64,000 nt of DNA from NCBI GenBank assembly GCA_009783565.1, contig WRDF01000001.1, positions 248,001-312,000 on the forward strand, written 5' to 3'. This DNA comes from Rikenellaceae bacterium (GTDB lineage Bacteria > Bacteroidota > Bacteroidia > Bacteroidales > Rikenellaceae). This document shows positions 27,298-35,719 of the stretch, piece by piece (positions within the stretch are counted from its first letter, which is position 1; each line of letters opens with the position of its first letter). Position numbers and translations under genes: made by a program. Below the pieces are notes generated by a model. It did not search any database. It was not told where the DNA came from and saw only the letters and a program-made list of their open reading frames with translations.

Positions 27298-27364
27298 ATT
27301 TTTCTTCTGTCCGATTTAACCACGCTAAGGTACTGCTTTTTCCCTAATCTGCCAAAATTTAGCG

Positions 27365-27372
27365 TATATTTG
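27365..27372 (+). promoter_or_regulatory. -7 box very close to the rlmD start
   Basis: TATATTTG ends only 10 nt before the GTG start at 27383, so the transcript would have an untranslated leader of only a few nucleotides or none. Confidence 0.5.
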
Positions 27373-27382
27373 CAACAAAAAC

Positions 27383-28792
27383 GTGGCGCGAAAAAAGGCT
27401 AATTACCCTCTCATCGAGGGTCTCGAAATAACGGCATTGGCGGCCGAGGGCAAGGCGATGGGACGCTACAACGACATGGTGGTCTTCGTGCCGATGACCG
27501 TGCCCGGAGACGTGGTAGATGTACAGGTGCGCGTGAAACGGAGGCGGTTTATGGAGGGTGTGGCCGTGCGGTTCGTGCACCGCTCGCCGCTGCGTGTCGA
27601 GCCGTTTTGCGAACATTTCGGTGTGTGCGGCGGATGCAAGTGGCAGAACCTGCCCTACGACGAACAGCTGCGCCAGAAGCGCGGGCAGGTCATCGATCAG
27701 CTTACGCGGATCGGGCGCGTCGAACTGCCCGAAGTCGCGTCAACGCTGCCCTCCGAAAAGACAACATTCTATCGCAACAAGCTGGAATTCACCTTCGCGG
27801 CGCGGCGCTGGATGACAGCCTCCGAGATTGCAGGCGGCGAGCCGATAACCGACCCCCACGCGCTGGGTTTCCACATTCCCGGAATGTTCGACAAGATTCT
27901 GGACATTCGCAAATGCTGGCTGCAACCCACTCCGTCAAACGAAATTCGTCTGAGCATCAAGGAGTTTTGTGTGGCGAACGGTTACGAATTCTATGACCAA
28001 CGCGCCCACACCGGGCTGATGCGCAATGTCATTATCCGCACTTCGACGACGGGCGACGTGATGGTGATAGTGGTCTTCGCACACGACGACCGCCCTCGCA
28101 TCGACGCGCTTATGTCGCACATTGCCTTTGCATTTCCGTCGATAACTTCACTGATGTACGTCGTGAACACCAAGCTGAACGACACTATCGGCGACCGGGA
28201 ACTCGTGGTTTTTTGGGGCACAGACCACATTTTCGAGCAGATGGAGGATTTGCGATTCAAAATCGGCGGCAAGTCGTTCTACCAGACCAACTCCGAGCAA
28301 GCGTATAACCTCTACAAAGTCGTACGCGAATTCGCCGATTTACGACCCGACGATATAGTTTACGACCTATACACAGGCACGGGTACGATAGCGAATTTCG
28401 TTGCGCGGCAATGCGCGCGCGTGATAGGCATAGAATACGTTCCCGAAGCGATAGAAGATGCGCGCGAAAATTCGCTCCGCAACGGGATTACGAACACCGC
28501 GTTCTTTGCGGGTGATATGAAAGATGTTCTGAGCGATGAATTCGTGGCCGCGCACGGCCGCCCCGACGTAGTGATCCTCGACCCTCCGCGCGCCGGAATC
28601 CACGAAGATGTCGCGCGAGTAATCCTGCGCGCCGCCCCGCAGCGCATAATCTATGTGAGTTGCAACCCCGCCTCTCAGGCGCGCGACCTTGCGCTTTTCG
28701 ATCCGTATTACCTTATCGACCGCGTTCAACCCGTCGATATGTTCCCCCACACACATCATGTGGAAAACGTGGTGAGGCTCGTGAAGCGATAA
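27383..28792 (+). CDS. rlmD: 23S rRNA (uracil-C5)-methyltransferase, RlmD/RumA type
   Basis: This 469-residue SAM-dependent m5U methyltransferase has an N-terminal TRAM domain (GRYNDMVVFVPMTVPGDVVDVQV), four cysteines for a [4Fe-4S] cluster (CEHFGVCGGCKWQN plus a later Cys), and a SAM site VYDLYTGTGTIANFVA. The catalytic Cys lies in IYVSCNPASQARDLALF, with the general base near VDMFPHTHHVENVVRL. It probably forms m5U at 23S position 1939 or 747; the sequence does not separate these. Translation starts with GTG at 27383, very close to a -7 box. Confidence 0.9.
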   Translation: MARKKANYPLIEGLEITALAAEGKAMGRYNDMVVFVPMTVPGDVVDVQVRVKRRRFMEGVAVRFVHRSPLRVEPFCEHFGVCGGCKWQNLPYDEQLRQKRGQVIDQLTRIGRVELPEVASTLPSEKTTFYRNKLEFTFAARRWMTASEIAGGEPITDPHALGFHIPGMFDKILDIRKCWLQPTPSNEIRLSIKEFCVANGYEFYDQRAHTGLMRNVIIRTSTTGDVMVIVVFAHDDRPRIDALMSHIAFAFPSITSLMYVVNTKLNDTIGDRELVVFWGTDHIFEQMEDLRFKIGGKSFYQTNSEQAYNLYKVVREFADLRPDDIVYDLYTGTGTIANFVARQCARVIGIEYVPEAIEDARENSLRNGITNTAFFAGDMKDVLSDEFVAAHGRPDVVILDPPRAGIHEDVARVILRAAPQRIIYVSCNPASQARDLALFDPYYLIDRVQPVDMFPHTHHVENVVRLVKR

Positions 28793-28820
28793 AAGACACA
28801 GAACTCACGCCGGCAGCAAA

Positions 28821-28943
28821 ATGGGCTTCTAAAAATCCAAAAGACAAGGCTTGCGACAGAGCCAAAAGCGGAGTTTACATATAGTAAATGAGCATTTTGG
28901 CGAGGGAGCGTAACGAAGTATTTTGGATTTTCAGAAGTCCCAT
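28821..28943. repeat. Dispersed 123-nt palindromic element, copy 1
   Basis: The ends ATGGGCTTCTAAAAATCC and GGATTTTCAGAAGTCCCAT are near-perfect inverted repeats. The middle is also palindromic around GAGTTTACATATAGTAAATGAG (GCCAAAA.../...TTTTGGC). The reverse complement is clearly related to 46012-46135. It lies between rlmD and lolA, both of which end at or beside it, so it may serve as a bidirectional terminator. Confidence 0.8.
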
Positions 28944-29593
28944 TATCTGAAATCCGTAATGTCATACCCTCTATACCGCGCGCTGTCGAACGTGAATCGC
29001 GCATCGGGGAGCAGGCCCTGCGTCATCCGCACGATCCGCACTACGATCTCCTCCGACAATCCGTCGGCCATGTAGCGCAACTCGACGGGCAACCCCGTGC
29101 GGCGGCTAACCGTGAGCGTTATACGTTGCAACTGACTGCGAGTGTCGCGCGGCGTGAGTTCCACGACATCGAAAATCTCACCATCAACGCGAACCTCTCC
29201 TTTATACGAACTGCGGAAAACGGTGTCGGCAAAATCGAACGCGCGCGTCGGGTTCGTAAGTATGTTGTTATCGGCGGGGTCGGCAATATCTATGAGCACT
29301 TCCTCGTCGTCGTGGTTGATTTCCCAGCGCGTCCGCCCGTCGCCGATTATTTCGTAGCCATCCGCACGCATGTAATATTTCTCGCCGCTCACCGCATAGA
29401 CCCCTACGATGCGATTGCCTTCGGCCATAGCCTCGAACTCGGCGTGATACTCGCCCATAGCGGTCACGCGCGCACCCACCTTTTCCAGAATCTCCGCCGC
29501 CATGGCCATTGTAAGACTCGCATCCGACTGTCTTTCGTCTGCCTGCGCCGCGAAAGGCACTAAAAAAGCGATGAGGAATAGTATCTTTTTCAT
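28943..29593 (-). CDS. lolA: LolA-like outer-membrane lipoprotein carrier
   Basis: This 216-residue periplasmic protein has signal peptide MKKILFLIAFLVPFAAQADE. The LolA beta-barrel pattern is visible: EILEKVGARVTAMGEYHAEFEAM, GVYAVSGEKYYMRADGYEIIGDGRTRWEINHDDEEVLI, and VVELTPRDTRSQLQRITLTVSRRTGLPVELRYM. LolA ferries lipoproteins from the inner to the outer membrane. It lies 25 nt downstream of ftsK on the same strand, the ftsK-lolA order also found in Proteobacteria, which supports the call. Its stop overlaps the end of a 123-nt palindromic repeat. Confidence 0.88.
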   Translation of the reverse strand: MKKILFLIAFLVPFAAQADERQSDASLTMAMAAEILEKVGARVTAMGEYHAEFEAMAEGNRIVGVYAVSGEKYYMRADGYEIIGDGRTRWEINHDDEEVLIDIADPADNNILTNPTRAFDFADTVFRSSYKGEVRVDGEIFDVVELTPRDTRSQLQRITLTVSRRTGLPVELRYMADGLSEEIVVRIVRMTQGLLPDARFTFDSARYRGYDITDFR

Positions 29594-29618
29594 AACGTTT
29601 TTCTTTTATAACGCGCCC

Positions 29619-32498
29619 CTACCTGTCGATATTGCCAAGTATGTGTTCGAGCGACATGATGTCCATCAGCAGCACCTCGCGCGGTTTGCTGCCGTCGGCG
29701 CGGCTGACGATGCCCGCATCTTCGAGCTGATCCATGATACGTCCGGCGCGGTTGTAGCCTATCGAAAAGCGGCGCTGGATCGACGACGTAGACCCCTGCT
29801 GGTTCTGCACCACAAAGCGCGCAACCTCCTCGAACATCGGGTCCAGCGGCCCTAAGTCCGATAGGCGCTCGCCACCCGCATCGCCCTCGGGCTGATAGTC
29901 GGGCAGGTCGTACGGGCCGGCATAGCCACGCTGATTGCCGATAAATTCCGTAATCCGCTCTATCTCAGGCGTATCGATGAACGCGCATTGCACGCGCGTG
30001 AGTTCGCCGCCCTGCGACATGAGCATATCGCCGCGCCCGATAAGCTGGTTCGCACCCGGCTGGTCGATTATCGTCCGCGAGTCGACCATCGACATTACGC
30101 GAAAGGCGATGCGCGCCGGGAAATTGGCTTTTATAAGCCCCGTAATAACCTTTACATCAGGACGTTGCGTCGCGATAACCAGATGTATCCCTACGGCACG
30201 CGCCAACTGTGCAAGCCGCGTCAATGGGGCTTCTATCTCGCGTCCGGCAGTCATTATCAGGTCGGCAAATTCGTCCACGACTACCACTATATAAGGCAGA
30301 TAGCGATGTCCTTTCTTCGGGCTGAGCCGTCGTTTGAGGAATTTTTCGTTGTACTCCGCAATTTTTTTCACCTCTGCCGCACGCAGCAGGTCATAGCGCG
30401 CCGACATTTCCATACAGAGTGCCTGCAACGTATAGACAACCTTCTGAGTTTCAGTGAGTATCGCCTCGTCTTCGCTCTGCATCTTCGCCAGAAAATGACG
30501 TTCGAGCTTAGCGTATAGCGACAACTCCACACGCTTCGGGTCTACGAAGACGAATTTAAGTTCCGCAGGGTGTTTTTTGTACAGCAGCGACGTTATTATC
30601 GCATTGAGCCCCACGCTCTTACCCTGCCCCGTCGCCCCTGCGACAAGCAGGTGGGGCATCTGCGCGAGGTCGATGGTGAACGTTTCGTTCGATATCGTCT
30701 TGCCCAACACGATGGGCAGCTCGGCGCGGCTCTCCTGAAACCTGCGCGCGCGAATCACCGACGACATCGACACGATCTCCTTGTCCTTATTCGGCACTTC
30801 GATACCAATCGTTCCCTTGCCGGGCATCGGCGCGATTATACGGATACCCAGCGCTTTGAGGCTCAGCGCAATATCGTCTTCGAGGTTCTTGATTTTCGAG
30901 ATTTTGACCCCCGCTGCGGGAATGATCTCATAGAGCGTCACCGTCGGCCCGATCGTGGCCTTTATCTTGTCTATTTTGATGCCGAAGTTTTGGAGCGTGC
31001 TGACGATCTGATTTTTATTTTCATATACCTCATCCTCAGTCACTTGCGCGTCCACCGCGTGGTCTTCCAGCAGCTCGACGGGCGGTTTTTCATAGCGTGA
31101 AAGCTCGCGCGTGGGGTCATACAGTTCAGCGTCTATATCGTCGTCGTCCGTTACCGCATCGGCGCGCGCGGCGACCACCACCTGCATCTGTCCCGCTTGT
31201 TTCGCCGCACCCGCACCCGCCGCGTTCACAGCCGTCGGCGCGCTCTCTTCCAGTATCCCTCCGGCAGCCAACGGCGCGCCCGCCGGACGGCTAACGACCT
31301 CGAACGGCCCGCGCGGCTGCTGTGGCTCGGACTGCGGCGCATGCGGCGATTGTACTACTTCGAACGGACCGCGGTTATCATGAGTCACGTTTTTTTGCGC
31401 GGCATGATTATTCGCTTCATGATATTGCCCGTGATATTGCGGCTGCACGACCTCCACCACGCGCGAATCGGCACGCGGATCAGTCGAATATGGCTCGCCG
31501 AACATCACTACGTTAGGGTCGCGCGATGCGTGGACAGGCTCGGGCTGAGGCTCGCGCTCGGCCGTAACCACCGTGAAAACGGCGTGCGATTCAGCGTTCG
31601 CCGCCGTTTGCGACGATTTTTGCGCAGATACGGGTTCGGGCGCAAATTCACGCACCGGCTCGCGCATAGGACGCACTATCTCTATCGCCGCCTCGCGGTG
31701 GGAAACCTCGCGGCGCGGCGGCTCTCCGTGATGCTGCACATGTTGATGCGTCGCAGATTGATGCGTCGCGGGCGGCACGAACACCGGCGGCTCTTCTTCC
31801 TTTATATAATAATCGTCCTCTTCGTAATATTCCTCGCTGCCGTCCTCGCGATGCGCTACCATCTTACTACCCACCTTACGTCCACTCTCATACAGTCCGC
31901 GCCCTACCCTATTGACTACCAATATGGTACGCCGCGTGATATAGACCCCAAGCAGAATCCATCCCAGCAACAGTGCCAATCCCGCGCCCATCACACCCAG
32001 ATACGACACGATCCACCGCGAAACATAAATCCCGTGCGCGCCGCCCAGCCCTGTTCCGAAAACGTCCCACCGTTCGTCGAACAGCAACCCAAGCGTCAGC
32101 GACCCCAGTATCATCGAGATAAGCCCGATGCGCACCGATTTACTTAACAACGCCGGACGGAAATCAATGAGCCTCAACGTTATAATAATCAGCATCGCCG
32201 GGATTACAACTCCGAAGATACCGAACCACTGGCTCACCACATAGTGCGCCAACGTAGCACCCAGCCTGCCCGTCTGGTTCGCTACCACGCCCGAGTCACG
32301 ATAACCCAGCTCGCCGTGACGCACGAACATCTGGTCGGCCTGCCACGTGAAATAGTACGACGCCACCGCGATCAGCAAAAACACTGAAAATGCGAACAGA
32401 ACAACGCCCAACACCCATCGCTGAGTGTCGGACATCCCTCCGCTGACGGTTTTCTCTTTCACCGTCCTGGTCTTATGTTCCGTCTTTTTTGCAGTCAT
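29619..32498 (-). CDS. ftsK: DNA translocase FtsK/SpoIIIE
   Basis: This 959-residue membrane-anchored motor moves chromosome termini through the division septum. The N-terminus holds four membrane segments (about residues 28-190). A Pro/Ala/His/Gln-rich linker follows (about 215-460), then alpha/beta motor domains with Walker A VAGATGQGKSVGLNAI (about 613-628) and Walker B YIVVVVDEFADLI. The C-terminal winged-helix gamma domain (about 890-950, GSTSSIQRRFSIGYNRAGRIMDQLEDAGIVS) would read KOPS-like DNA signals. Length and domain order are standard for Bacteroidota. It is co-directional with lolA. Confidence 0.97.
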   Translation of the reverse strand: MTAKKTEHKTRTVKEKTVSGGMSDTQRWVLGVVLFAFSVFLLIAVASYYFTWQADQMFVRHGELGYRDSGVVANQTGRLGATLAHYVVSQWFGIFGVVIPAMLIIITLRLIDFRPALLSKSVRIGLISMILGSLTLGLLFDERWDVFGTGLGGAHGIYVSRWIVSYLGVMGAGLALLLGWILLGVYITRRTILVVNRVGRGLYESGRKVGSKMVAHREDGSEEYYEEDDYYIKEEEPPVFVPPATHQSATHQHVQHHGEPPRREVSHREAAIEIVRPMREPVREFAPEPVSAQKSSQTAANAESHAVFTVVTAEREPQPEPVHASRDPNVVMFGEPYSTDPRADSRVVEVVQPQYHGQYHEANNHAAQKNVTHDNRGPFEVVQSPHAPQSEPQQPRGPFEVVSRPAGAPLAAGGILEESAPTAVNAAGAGAAKQAGQMQVVVAARADAVTDDDDIDAELYDPTRELSRYEKPPVELLEDHAVDAQVTEDEVYENKNQIVSTLQNFGIKIDKIKATIGPTVTLYEIIPAAGVKISKIKNLEDDIALSLKALGIRIIAPMPGKGTIGIEVPNKDKEIVSMSSVIRARRFQESRAELPIVLGKTISNETFTIDLAQMPHLLVAGATGQGKSVGLNAIITSLLYKKHPAELKFVFVDPKRVELSLYAKLERHFLAKMQSEDEAILTETQKVVYTLQALCMEMSARYDLLRAAEVKKIAEYNEKFLKRRLSPKKGHRYLPYIVVVVDEFADLIMTAGREIEAPLTRLAQLARAVGIHLVIATQRPDVKVITGLIKANFPARIAFRVMSMVDSRTIIDQPGANQLIGRGDMLMSQGGELTRVQCAFIDTPEIERITEFIGNQRGYAGPYDLPDYQPEGDAGGERLSDLGPLDPMFEEVARFVVQNQQGSTSSIQRRFSIGYNRAGRIMDQLEDAGIVSRADGSKPREVLLMDIMSLEHILGNIDR

Positions 32499-32553
32499 TT
32501 TTCTGCTCGGAATCGCAATGACTTGCTAAGATAATGGTTTTTTCTGAAAACAC

Positions 32554-33099
32554 CTAAATTCGGAGGCCGGAAAGCAAAGGCAACGCCCTATCTCGCCCGG
32601 AGACGACAATTCGGGCGGGGTCTATACGCCAGTCAATGCCCAGCGCGGAGTCGTCGAAACGCACGCCACCCTCGAAATCAGGCGCATAAAAATCATCGCA
32701 CTTATAAACCACCAGCGCCTCGTCGCCGAGCACCGAATAGCCGTGCGCAAACCCACGCGGGATGAACAGCTGGCGGCCGTTCTCAGCCGAAAGTTCAACT
32801 GCCACATGCCGTCCGAAAGTCGGCGAGCCGCGTCGCAAATCCACCGCGACGTCCACTATCGCACCCCGCACCGCACGCACCAGCTTCGCCTGCTCGTGCG
32901 GCGGCCGCTGAAAATGCAGCCCGCGCACAACTCCGCCGCGCGACCACACCTCGTTATCCTGCACGAACACCGTTTTTGCGCAAACCTTATCGGCGAACCC
33001 GCGCTGCGAGAACACTTCCGCAAACCATCCGCGCCCGTCCTCGTGCCGCGTCGGCTCGATAATTACGACACTCTCTATTTCGGTTTTTATGACTTTCAT
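32554..33099 (-). CDS. rfbC: dTDP-4-dehydrorhamnose 3,5-epimerase-like protein
   Basis: This 181-residue cupin of the RmlC family catalyses double epimerisation of dTDP-4-keto-6-deoxyglucose in dTDP-L-rhamnose synthesis. It shows [48 protein letters not shown] (with the catalytic His) and [39 protein letters not shown]. Start 33099 forms an ATGA overlap with the cdsA stop, indicating translational coupling. No rfbA, rfbB or rfbD is present here, so its pathway partners lie elsewhere. It could be a related sugar epimerase. Confidence 0.88.
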   Translation of the reverse strand: MKVIKTEIESVVIIEPTRHEDGRGWFAEVFSQRGFADKVCAKTVFVQDNEVWSRGGVVRGLHFQRPPHEQAKLVRAVRGAIVDVAVDLRRGSPTFGRHVAVELSAENGRQLFIPRGFAHGYSVLGDEALVVYKCDDFYAPDFEGGVRFDDSALGIDWRIDPARIVVSGRDRALPLLSGLRI

Positions 33100-33911
33100 A
33101 CCATCGAGCCGTGAAAAATCAAGAAATAGAGAAAAACGAACGGCGCGGAAAATATCAGCGCGTCGAAGCGGTCGAGAATACCGCCGTGACCGGGTATGAT
33201 GCTGCCCGAATCCTTGACCCCCGCCGCGCGCTTGAACATCGACTCCACCAGATCGCCCAGCACGCCGCCGACCACCGCGACCACCGCCAACCCGACCCAA
33301 AACCATGTGTTCCAACCCATTAAGTGCGCCGCAAGTACGCCCGTAGCCACACCGAACACCAGTCCGCCGAAGAATCCTTCCCACGATTTTTTAGGCGAGT
33401 GACGCTCGAAAAGCCTGCGCCGCCCCATCGTAATGCCGACCAGATACGCCCCCACATCGTTTATCCAGATAATGAAAATGTACCACAGAACGAGCCAATG
33501 GCTGAATTCCGCCGATATAACAATCAGCATGGCAAGCGGCACGGCAATATAAAACACGCCGAGCAGTCCGGCGGCAATGTTACCCAAAGGGTTCGTGCTC
33601 TTGCGCCACAGCTCCGCCGCGATAGTCGCAAACAGCAGGAAAAATGCTATGACCCAAGCAATATGAAAAATGAATCCGACATGTGAAATTCCAAAAGCTC
33701 CCCCGATGACCAACAATCCGTTCGCGATGCCGACGAATTTTATCGGCTGCAACCCGATCTTTTCCGCCATACGGTAGAACTCCCACATCGCGCCGACGCA
33801 TATCGCCGCCAGCAGCAACACGAACGTCCACGCGGAAAACAGCACCGCCGCGACGACTATCGCCACTATTCCCACACTGCTCAGCGTACGCACCGCAAGA
33901 TTGTTTTTCAT
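33096..33911 (-). CDS. cdsA: Phosphatidate cytidylyltransferase (CDP-diacylglycerol synthase)
   Basis: This 271-residue integral membrane enzyme makes CDP-diacylglycerol from phosphatidate and CTP. It has seven or eight hydrophobic helices, and the C-terminal CDS signature is complete: [27 protein letters not shown]. The preceding [10 protein letters not shown] is also conserved. The start at 33911 ([10 protein letters not shown]) is preferred; an ATG two codons upstream is possible. Its stop overlaps the next gene's ATG. Confidence 0.95.
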   Translation of the reverse strand: MKNNLAVRTLSSVGIVAIVVAAVLFSAWTFVLLLAAICVGAMWEFYRMAEKIGLQPIKFVGIANGLLVIGGAFGISHVGFIFHIAWVIAFFLLFATIAAELWRKSTNPLGNIAAGLLGVFYIAVPLAMLIVISAEFSHWLVLWYIFIIWINDVGAYLVGITMGRRRLFERHSPKKSWEGFFGGLVFGVATGVLAAHLMGWNTWFWVGLAVVAVVGGVLGDLVESMFKRAAGVKDSGSIIPGHGGILDRFDALIFSAPFVFLYFLIFHGSMV

Positions 33912-33961
33912 GCACAATTTTTATTGTCATTGCAGATTTGCTCTGCAATATCGCACCGAAT

Positions 33962-34043
33962 CGTCATTGCGAACCTGCAAGGCGAAGCAATCCAGAGAAA
34001 AACAAACTGGATTGCTTCGGGCTTGGCGACCCTCGCAATGACG
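33962..34043. repeat. GTCATTGCGAG-type palindromic repeat, copy 4
   Basis: Outer arms CGTCATTGCGA and CTCGCAATGACG, inner arms GCGAAGCAATCCAG and CTGGATTGCTTCG, with imperfect middle. It lies between proS and cdsA, immediately after the proS stop. Confidence 0.85.
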
Positions 34044-34071
34044 CACGCGTGTCGTAATTGATAATCAGTAG

Positions 34072-35553
34072 TCAATACGCCCTTGCAAAAACCACCCGCC
34101 GCTTCGACGGTTTGCCGGAGTATACGCATACACCGTCCTCTTCGGGCGAATCCAAAGGAATGCAGCGAATCGTCGCTTTGGTGGCATCTTTGATCGCCTC
34201 TTCGGTTTCGGGCGTGCCATCCCAGTGGGCGAGCAGAAAGCCGCCTTTCTCGTCGAGCACGCGCACAAACTCATCCCATGAATCGACGCGCGTGGTCATC
34301 TCGTCGCGGAAGCTCAGAGCCTTAGCATAAATATTCGCCTGGATTTCATCCAAAAGCGCAACGACACGGTCGGCAAGTCCTTCCTGCGGCACGGTCTCTT
34401 TGGAGAGCGTATCGCGGCGCGCCAGCTCCACCGTACCGGCGGCCAGATCGCGCGGCCCCATCGCCAGCCGCACGGGAACACCGCGCAGCTCATACTCGGC
34501 GAATTTGAAGCCCGAACGCACATTGTCGCGCGCGTCGATCTTCACGTTGACGCCACGCCCCCGAAGCTCCGCCGCCAGCGCCTCCAACCGCGCCGTAACC
34601 TGCGCCAGCTCCTCTTCACCTTTGTATATAGGAATCATCACGACCTGCTGCGGCGCGAGTTTGGGCGGCAGCACAAGTCCGTTGTCGTCCGAATGCGCCA
34701 TGATAAGCGCGCCTATAAGCCGCGTCGAAACGCCCCATGACGTTGCCCAGACGTAATCCAGCTTGCCGTCGCGGCCGGCAAACTGCACGTCGAACGCCTG
34801 CGCGAAGTTCTGCCCCAGAAAGTGCGACGTGCCGGCCTGCAAAGCCTTGCCGTCCTGCATCAGCGCCTCGATAGCGAGCGTATCCTCCGCGCCCGCGAAA
34901 CGCTCGTTCTCGCTCTTATGCCCCACGATAACGGGCACGGCAAGCCACTCCTCGGCAAATTTACGATAAACGTTCACCATACGGTACGTCTCCTCGATAG
35001 CCTCCTCGCGCGTTTCGTGGGCGGTGTGCCCTTCCTGCCACAGGAATTCGGCCGTACGCAGGAACAGGCGCGTGCGCATCTCCCAGCGCATCACGTTCGC
35101 CCACTGGTTCACAAGGATCGGCAGATCGCGGTACGACTGTATCCAGCCCTTGTATGTGTTCCATATTATAGTCTCCGACGTGGGGCGTATCACCAGCTCC
35201 TCCTCCAACCGCGCATCGGGATCGACCTCGATGCCGCCCTGCCCGTCGTTTTTCAGTCGATAATGCGTCACCACCGCGCATTCTTTCGCAAACCCTTCGA
35301 CATGCTTGGCCTCGCGGCTGAAAAACGACTTCGGGATGAGCAACGGAAAATAGGCGTTCACGTGCCCCGTTTCCTTGAACATATCGTCGAGCGCACGCTG
35401 CATTTTCTCCCAAATAGCGTAGCCATAGGGCTTTATCACCATACACCCGCGCACGGCCGAATACTCGGCCAATCCGGCCTTAACCACCAGGTCGTTATAC
35501 CACTGCGAATAGTTATCTTCTTTTTTCGTCAGGTCTTTCAACTCTTTTGCCAT
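34072..35553 (-). CDS. proS: Prolyl-tRNA synthetase (eukaryote/archaeon-like type)
   Basis: This 493-residue class II aminoacyl-tRNA synthetase carries motif 2 ([26 protein letters not shown]), the Pro-binding RPTSETI region, a His-Leu-Gly motif [16 protein letters not shown], an HGxA-like segment, and motif 3 ([24 protein letters not shown]). The C-terminal domain ends [12 protein letters not shown], typical of the type that lacks the bacterial editing insert. This type is normal for Bacteroidota. The start at 35553 ([23 protein letters not shown]) matches the family; the frame extends 8 codons upstream. Confidence 0.96.
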   Translation of the reverse strand: MAKELKDLTKKEDNYSQWYNDLVVKAGLAEYSAVRGCMVIKPYGYAIWEKMQRALDDMFKETGHVNAYFPLLIPKSFFSREAKHVEGFAKECAVVTHYRLKNDGQGGIEVDPDARLEEELVIRPTSETIIWNTYKGWIQSYRDLPILVNQWANVMRWEMRTRLFLRTAEFLWQEGHTAHETREEAIEETYRMVNVYRKFAEEWLAVPVIVGHKSENERFAGAEDTLAIEALMQDGKALQAGTSHFLGQNFAQAFDVQFAGRDGKLDYVWATSWGVSTRLIGALIMAHSDDNGLVLPPKLAPQQVVMIPIYKGEEELAQVTARLEALAAELRGRGVNVKIDARDNVRSGFKFAEYELRGVPVRLAMGPRDLAAGTVELARRDTLSKETVPQEGLADRVVALLDEIQANIYAKALSFRDEMTTRVDSWDEFVRVLDEKGGFLLAHWDGTPETEEAIKDATKATIRCIPLDSPEEDGVCVYSGKPSKRRVVFARAY

Positions 35554-35574
35554 AAAAAATGCTTTTCCGAACCA

Positions 35575-35582
35575 CAAATGTA
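35575..35582 (-). promoter_or_regulatory. Probable -7 box of proS
   Basis: Minus strand TACATTTG, 21 nt before the proS ATG. No clear -33 TTTG is seen. Confidence 0.4.
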
Positions 35583-35719
35583 CTAATAATTTACTATATT
35601 TGGATATCGAACGGACGGGGCGAAAATAATACGGCGCGGATGCAACAAAACGACCTGTGAAAACGTCTTATAGTAAACGGCATGTTTTTTGAATTGAACG
35701 ACTTTTAAAATACGAAGAT

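Noticed and set aside
32554-33384. 276-residue version of the epimerase-like protein
   Set aside because: The extra N-terminal part is Arg/Gly-rich antisense-like sequence inside cdsA; the ATGA overlap at 33099 gives the family's normal start.
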